A DNA stretch of 64,000 bases from Desulfobacteraceae bacterium. GTDB taxonomy: Bacteria > Desulfobacterota > Desulfobacteria > Desulfobacterales > Desulfobacteraceae. Made by a program: the position numbers and the translations under genes. The notes below the pieces were generated by a model, which had not been told where the DNA came from, ran no database searches, and worked only from the letters and a program-made list of their open reading frames with translations. Positions 61,032-64,000 of the stretch are shown in pieces (the first letter of the stretch is position 1; every line of letters begins with the position of its first letter). Location of the stretch: contig JAAEMK010000042.1 in the NCBI GenBank assembly GCA_024225635.1, forward strand, positions 19,778-83,777, in the 5' to 3' direction.

Positions 61032-62110
61032 TACAGCACCCCAGCCAGCTTAACTAAATCTTTCCCTGCTTCCAGGATTATGGGTTCTTTTGCAAATTCA
61101 AGGCCCGCAGACTTTGCCTCGGCTATGGAATTATGTAGACCATCTTGGATGCGAGTTACATCCAAGTCCTCTCTTTGGCCGTCAGAATAAATTTTCTGAA
61201 TTTGACGAGTGGTAGTATACAGTTCACATCCAGATCGGAGGTCGAGCTGATCCAAGGTAATCATAATGCCAAATAGGGCCAGATTTGTGAGCACCTTTCG
61301 AGCCGCTTTGTTTCGGGCTTCAAGATCACCTTCGCCTGGGAATTGATATCTGTTCAGCCGGGTCAAAGAGATACTGCCTGTAAATTTAATGTCTTCGACA
61401 AAACACCCTTTCTGGACTCCGTCAAAGACAGAACCATGGCCACATTCAGATAGTCTTTTAAGTGTCTTATCCTTTTTTGCCTTCTTTATATCCTCATCAG
61501 ATTCAAGGACTTTGAATTTGCCGTCCTCCAGCGCAAACGCCCCTGACTCAGATGCAGATGGAAAAGGATTGATTCGGTGCGCGCTGTGCATAACTGATTG
61601 CACATTGTACCCCCATATTTCACAAGCAACGGATCGGGCGATCTTGACACCTTTTACGGCATCCCCTCCCATAGAGTCCCACCCCCCGAAAAGCAAAACC
61701 AGTGGGGCGTATTTAAAAAGGGCTGTTGCATCCTGGGCCTTGCTTTCCAGAATCATCTTGCCAATTTTAGATTCTCTCCAGGCAACACCATTCAAATTAG
61801 AATCCCGCAAAACGGCATCATACACCCGATGTGGGAGTTCGTTCACCGAAATCTCTTTATCGCCTACAATAGTCTTTATTTCTGGCAGAATATTTGACGA
61901 GAGAAGACTTGCCTCGATTCTGTTTGCAAAAGAACCTACGGAATCCACCTGAACAGCCTCTGCCGCCCCTGTTTTGATATCCAGACCGACAAGGTTGTGT
62001 TTAAATCCTCTCGCAGAGTGTTCTGTCGCTCCAAAAGTGGGAGGGTAGATGTGATTGGCTCCGTTAATAGCCGATAGATCTGCGTTGATTGTAATTGCGA
62101 CAGATTTCAT
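61031..62110 (-). CDS. csb1: Csb1 (Cas7), GSU0053 family
   Basis: A 359-residue Cas7-like backbone subunit that lines the crRNA. SFANRIEASLLSSN, IFKYAPLVLLFGGWDS-type and HRINPFPSASES segments match GSU0053/Csb1. AAGGAG lies seven bases before the ATG. It is the first gene of the effector operon csb1-csb2-cas3-csb3. No cas1, cas2 or cas4 genes are found in the window. A decayed transposase fragment begins about 30 bases upstream and may overlap the operon promoter. Confidence 0.93.
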   Translation of the reverse strand: MKSVAITINADLSAINGANHIYPPTFGATEHSARGFKHNLVGLDIKTGAAEAVQVDSVGSFANRIEASLLSSNILPEIKTIVGDKEISVNELPHRVYDAVLRDSNLNGVAWRESKIGKMILESKAQDATALFKYAPLVLLFGGWDSMGGDAVKGVKIARSVACEIWGYNVQSVMHSAHRINPFPSASESGAFALEDGKFKVLESDEDIKKAKKDKTLKRLSECGHGSVFDGVQKGCFVEDIKFTGSISLTRLNRYQFPGEGDLEARNKAARKVLTNLALFGIMITLDQLDLRSGCELYTTTRQIQKIYSDGQREDLDVTRIQDGLHNSIAEAKSAGLEFAKEPIILEAGKDLVKLAGVL

Positions 62111-62139
62111 AACTGTCTCCTTTTGAATGATTATTAATT

Positions 62140-62312
62140 TTCCCAGTGCCCATAATCTGCCTAAGACATGGAAAGGACAGCATCAATTAAAGAGCCGTCA
62201 ATTGGAACGAGATCACCGAGGTCAGAATATTGTGAAGGCAGAACGCCTTGGGCTTTTTTGCAAGCTCTTGAAAGACATATTGGAGCTGCTTGAGATCACG
62301 GTGCTGCTCCTG
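62140..62312 (-). pseudogene. Decayed IS4-type transposase fragment
   Basis: On the minus strand one frame reads HRDLKQLQYVFQELAKK, then after a one-base slip in an A run the next frame reads AQGVLPSQYSDLGDLVPIDG and SLIDAVLSMS, a stop where Trp is expected, and ADYG. This matches a central part of IS4-family DDE transposases (VAIDGSLIDAVLSMYWADYR). There is thus a frameshift, a TGG to TAG change, and loss of both ends. The overlapping 88-codon plus frame is a shadow. Confidence 0.8.
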
Positions 62313-62552
62313 TTACCCCTGATAAGTTGGACAATAAACACAATAGAGCATAAACTATTAACCATCTACTTTTCATTTTCAATTCCCTACTGAATTTTAA
62401 AAAATACATAGTGATGTTTATGGCAACCCGGCTATCATAATGACCCGTGGCTTTCCGTCCTCTGATCTCTCAGAGTTTGGTCTTAACATATGATGTAGGT
62501 ATCACATCTGTGCATATTAAAATAAAGTCGTCAAGGGTGAACCTTCTGTTTG
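62313..62552. other. AT-rich intergenic stretch between the transposase remnant and right repeat
   Basis: About 240 bases with no gene or motif that I can support; probably decayed island sequence. Confidence 0.4.
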
Positions 62553-62679
62553 GTGTTCAAGTTTTTTCTTTGGCACCATCGAATAAAAGGGTTTGGTCTG
62601 TTTTGGTTGAAATCCTTCTTAGTTTGTGGCAATCACAAAGGCAATATAGAGTCCCCATGGCAACGACTCTTTTGTCTGG
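62553..62679 (+). repeat. Right attachment-like repeat (decayed tRNA-Leu 3' end)
   Basis: GTGTTCAAG, TTTTTTCTTTGGCACCA, TCGAATAAAAGGGTTT, a weakened hairpin, TTAGTTTGT and CCCCATGGCAAC follow the same order as the left copy at 55595-55724. The acceptor part differs from the live tRNA by C to T changes only, as in an unselected relic. It bounds the CRISPR island on the right. Confidence 0.8.
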
Positions 62680-62776
62680 CAAAAGGTCGTTTTTAATTAG
62701 TTCTTTGGATAGTATGTTATAGTTCGTTGGTTTTCTTGGGAAACCAATGTATTGTGTCAAAAAAATAGGAGAGAGT

Positions 62777-63067
62777 ATGTTTATTGTATCGCTAAATTAT
62801 AAATGCCCCCTTGAAGAGGTGGACAAGCATCTTGATTCCCATGTCGCCTATCTGAAAGAAGAATACGACAATGGAAACTTTATTGCGTCGGGAAGGAAGC
62901 TCCCGAGAACAGGCGGTGTTATTTTATCCACTGTTAAAAACCGACAGCAGCTGGAAACGATTATAGGGAAAGACCCTTTTTATAAAGCCGGCATTGCGGA
63001 GTACGAGATTACGGAATTTTGTCCCAGTATGGTTGGTGAAGGTTTTGAAAATTTAAAAGAACAATAG
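62777..63067 (+). CDS. YciI-like family protein
   Basis: A 96-residue ferredoxin-fold protein of the YciI/YCII family: MFIVSLNYKCPLEEVDKHLDSHVAYLKE with the conserved histidine, GRKLPRTGGVIL, and DPFYKAGIAEYEITEF. The ATG at 62777 has AGGAGAG directly upstream; the frame is open ten codons earlier but without a signal. Family members include uncharacterised small enzymes and dehalogenase-like proteins. The GNAT gene follows after 8 bases. Confidence 0.85.
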   Translation: MFIVSLNYKCPLEEVDKHLDSHVAYLKEEYDNGNFIASGRKLPRTGGVILSTVKNRQQLETIIGKDPFYKAGIAEYEITEFCPSMVGEGFENLKEQ

Positions 63068-63075
63068 GTTGCCTG

Positions 63076-63558
63076 ATGACTTATATAATTGAAGAGATTC
63101 GTCCTGAATTTGACGATGCAATTTGTCAGACAATTAAAAACGTAGGCCGTGACTATGGAGCCGTCGGTGAGGGGTTCGGTCCCTCCGATTCTGAAGTCCT
63201 TAATATGAGCCGTCATTATAATAGGACGACCAAAAGTTTGTATCTGATAGCAAGGATCGGCGATCGGGTCATGGGAGGCTGCGGGATTGCGTCGTTTAAA
63301 GGTAGCGGTGAAGTCTGTGAACTGCGCAAGTTGTTTTTGCTTCCGGAAAGTAGAGGGATGGGAATCGGCAAGGCATTGGCGCAAAGATGCCTGGAGTTTG
63401 CTCAGTCCCAGGGGTATAAACAATGCTATCTGGATACATTGTCAAATATGAAGTCTGCGATCGCCCTATATGAACAGTTTGGTTTCAAGCATTTGGATAA
63501 GCCTTTTGATGGGACAATACATTCCGGCTGTGATGTCTGGATGCTTAAAGATCTGTAA
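63076..63558 (+). CDS. GNAT-family N-acetyltransferase
   Basis: A 160-residue acetyltransferase. The acetyl-CoA loop is LPESRGMGIGKAL (Q/RxxGxG/A form), preceded by the strand CELRKLFL and followed by CYLDTLSNMKSAIALYEQFGF, the usual last helix and strand. The substrate is unknown; small amines or protein termini are typical. The ribosome site is weak, so it is probably translated with the YciI-like gene. It is the last protein gene before the rRNA operon. Confidence 0.9.
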   Translation: MTYIIEEIRPEFDDAICQTIKNVGRDYGAVGEGFGPSDSEVLNMSRHYNRTTKSLYLIARIGDRVMGGCGIASFKGSGEVCELRKLFLLPESRGMGIGKALAQRCLEFAQSQGYKQCYLDTLSNMKSAIALYEQFGFKHLDKPFDGTIHSGCDVWMLKDL

Positions 63559-63760
63559 AAAGTTGGGGCCGTCCTTTTTGTTCCGGTTGGTGTTTGATGG
63601 ATGATTTGGGTTTGCACTGTATTGGGTGTCTGGTTTGTTTGGGAATTGTAAGGCGAGTTGAAAAGGGCTGTGATGCCTTTGGTTAAAGGGTTGTGTGGGT
63701 TTTGTTTTGCAATGGGGACCCGGATGAGAGCATTAAAATGCAGAAACTTTAAAAAAACGT
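63559..63760. other. G/T-rich intergenic stretch upstream of the rRNA promoter
   Basis: 200 bases with very few Cs on the plus strand. No gene is seen. It ends in short A-tracts at 63747-63757 that could serve as an UP element for the rRNA promoter. Confidence 0.45.
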
Positions 63761-63789
63761 TTGACAGAAGTCAGGAAGTCATGTAGTTT
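63761..63789 (+). promoter_or_regulatory. rRNA operon promoter
   Basis: A perfect TTGACA (63761-63766) and TAGTTT (63784-63789) are 17 bases apart, with A-tracts just upstream. A leader containing CTTTGAAAACTG, a common pre-16S element, follows at about 63846-63857. Confidence 0.75.
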
Positions 63790-63928
63790 CGCTGAGTCTT
63801 TGTGAGACGGGAGCTTCTCTCTCACGGAGATTTTTGATTTTGATCTTTGAAAACTGGTTAGTGACATATAGAGATGAAGCGTGTCTTTTGGGTGCTTTTG
63901 AAAGCACGTAAAAGATATTCAAAGAATT

Positions 63929-64000
63929 TAACTGGAGAGTTTGATTCTGGCTCAGAATGAACGCTGGCGGCGTGCTTAACACATGCAAGTCGAACGAGAA
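63929..64000 (+). rRNA. 16S ribosomal RNA, 5' end, cut by window edge
   Basis: Contains GAGAGTTTGATTCTGGCTC, GAACGCTGGCGGCGTGC and ACACATGCAAGTCGAACGAG, the universal 16S start. Only the first 72 bases lie in the window. The CGAACGAGAA ending is common in Desulfobacteraceae. Confidence 0.97.

Noticed and set aside
62127-62393. An 88-codon plus frame
   Set aside because: The opposite strand carries a decayed IS4-type transposase fragment that explains the open frame.

Overview
The window looks like chromosome of an anaerobic Desulfobacterota bacterium, most like Desulfobacteraceae/Desulfolunaceae. This is inferred from gene content: a corrinoid-dependent quaternary-amine demethylation operon, GSU005x-type (type I-G/I-U) cas genes, a PurD-PurE fusion, and a 16S rRNA start that runs off the right edge and reads like that group. 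Most of the window is GC-rich and densely coded; the CRISPR island at 55.6-62.7 kb is visibly more AT-rich. The species cannot be settled from the sequence alone.

Layout. 0-9.8 kb: a truncated MFS exporter, uvrA, a DUF1848 protein, dusB, a cNMP-binding/HDOD protein, a PspA-like protein with a small chaperone-like partner, and an orphan gene. 10-17.7 kb: an AONS-type PLP enzyme, an RNase H-like exonuclease, a B12-binding radical SAM protein, a three-gene signalling operon (CheY-like receiver, CheC-like phosphatase, PAS-GGDEF cyclase), a short Rho with five phased 11-bp repeats in its leader, AlaX and an omega-amidase. 18.4-23.7 kb: a minus-strand envelope export operon (LolA-like protein, two FtsX-type permeases, ATPase, outer-membrane barrel). 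23.8-31.7 kb: a frameshifted diguanylate cyclase and three tandem, near-duplicate chemoreceptors. 32-35.6 kb: a degenerate YchF-like GTPase, an MBL-fold hydrolase and an SDR/DUF2867 protein.

35.8-44.6 kb is the main metabolic cluster: GntR regulator, MttB-family (non-pyrrolysine) methyltransferase, BCCT transporter, BenE-like transporter, a fourth 686-residue chemoreceptor, a corrinoid protein and a methyl-H4folate:corrinoid methyltransferase. Together they could sense and import a betaine-like quaternary amine and move one methyl group to tetrahydrofolate. 44.7-55.5 kb holds housekeeping genes: moaB, pyrR, mobA-moaE-moaC, rmuC, mltA, DUF1992, a SHOCT protein, ddl, the purDE fusion and a Sua5-type gene, ending at tRNA-Leu(CAA).

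55.6-62.7 kb is an island at the 3' end of that tRNA. It holds an 8-repeat CRISPR array, an effector-only type I-G operon (csb1, csb2, cas3, csb3), a tRNA-Arg 3' fragment and a decayed IS4-type transposase. It is bounded on the right by a decayed direct copy of the tRNA-Leu 3' end plus its terminator, the trace expected of an old site-specific integration. After it come a YciI-like gene, a GNAT acetyltransferase, and an rRNA promoter with the first 72 bases of 16S rRNA. Two families of dispersed palindromic repeats (GGGGACAG type and TCAATTC type) occupy many intergenic gaps.
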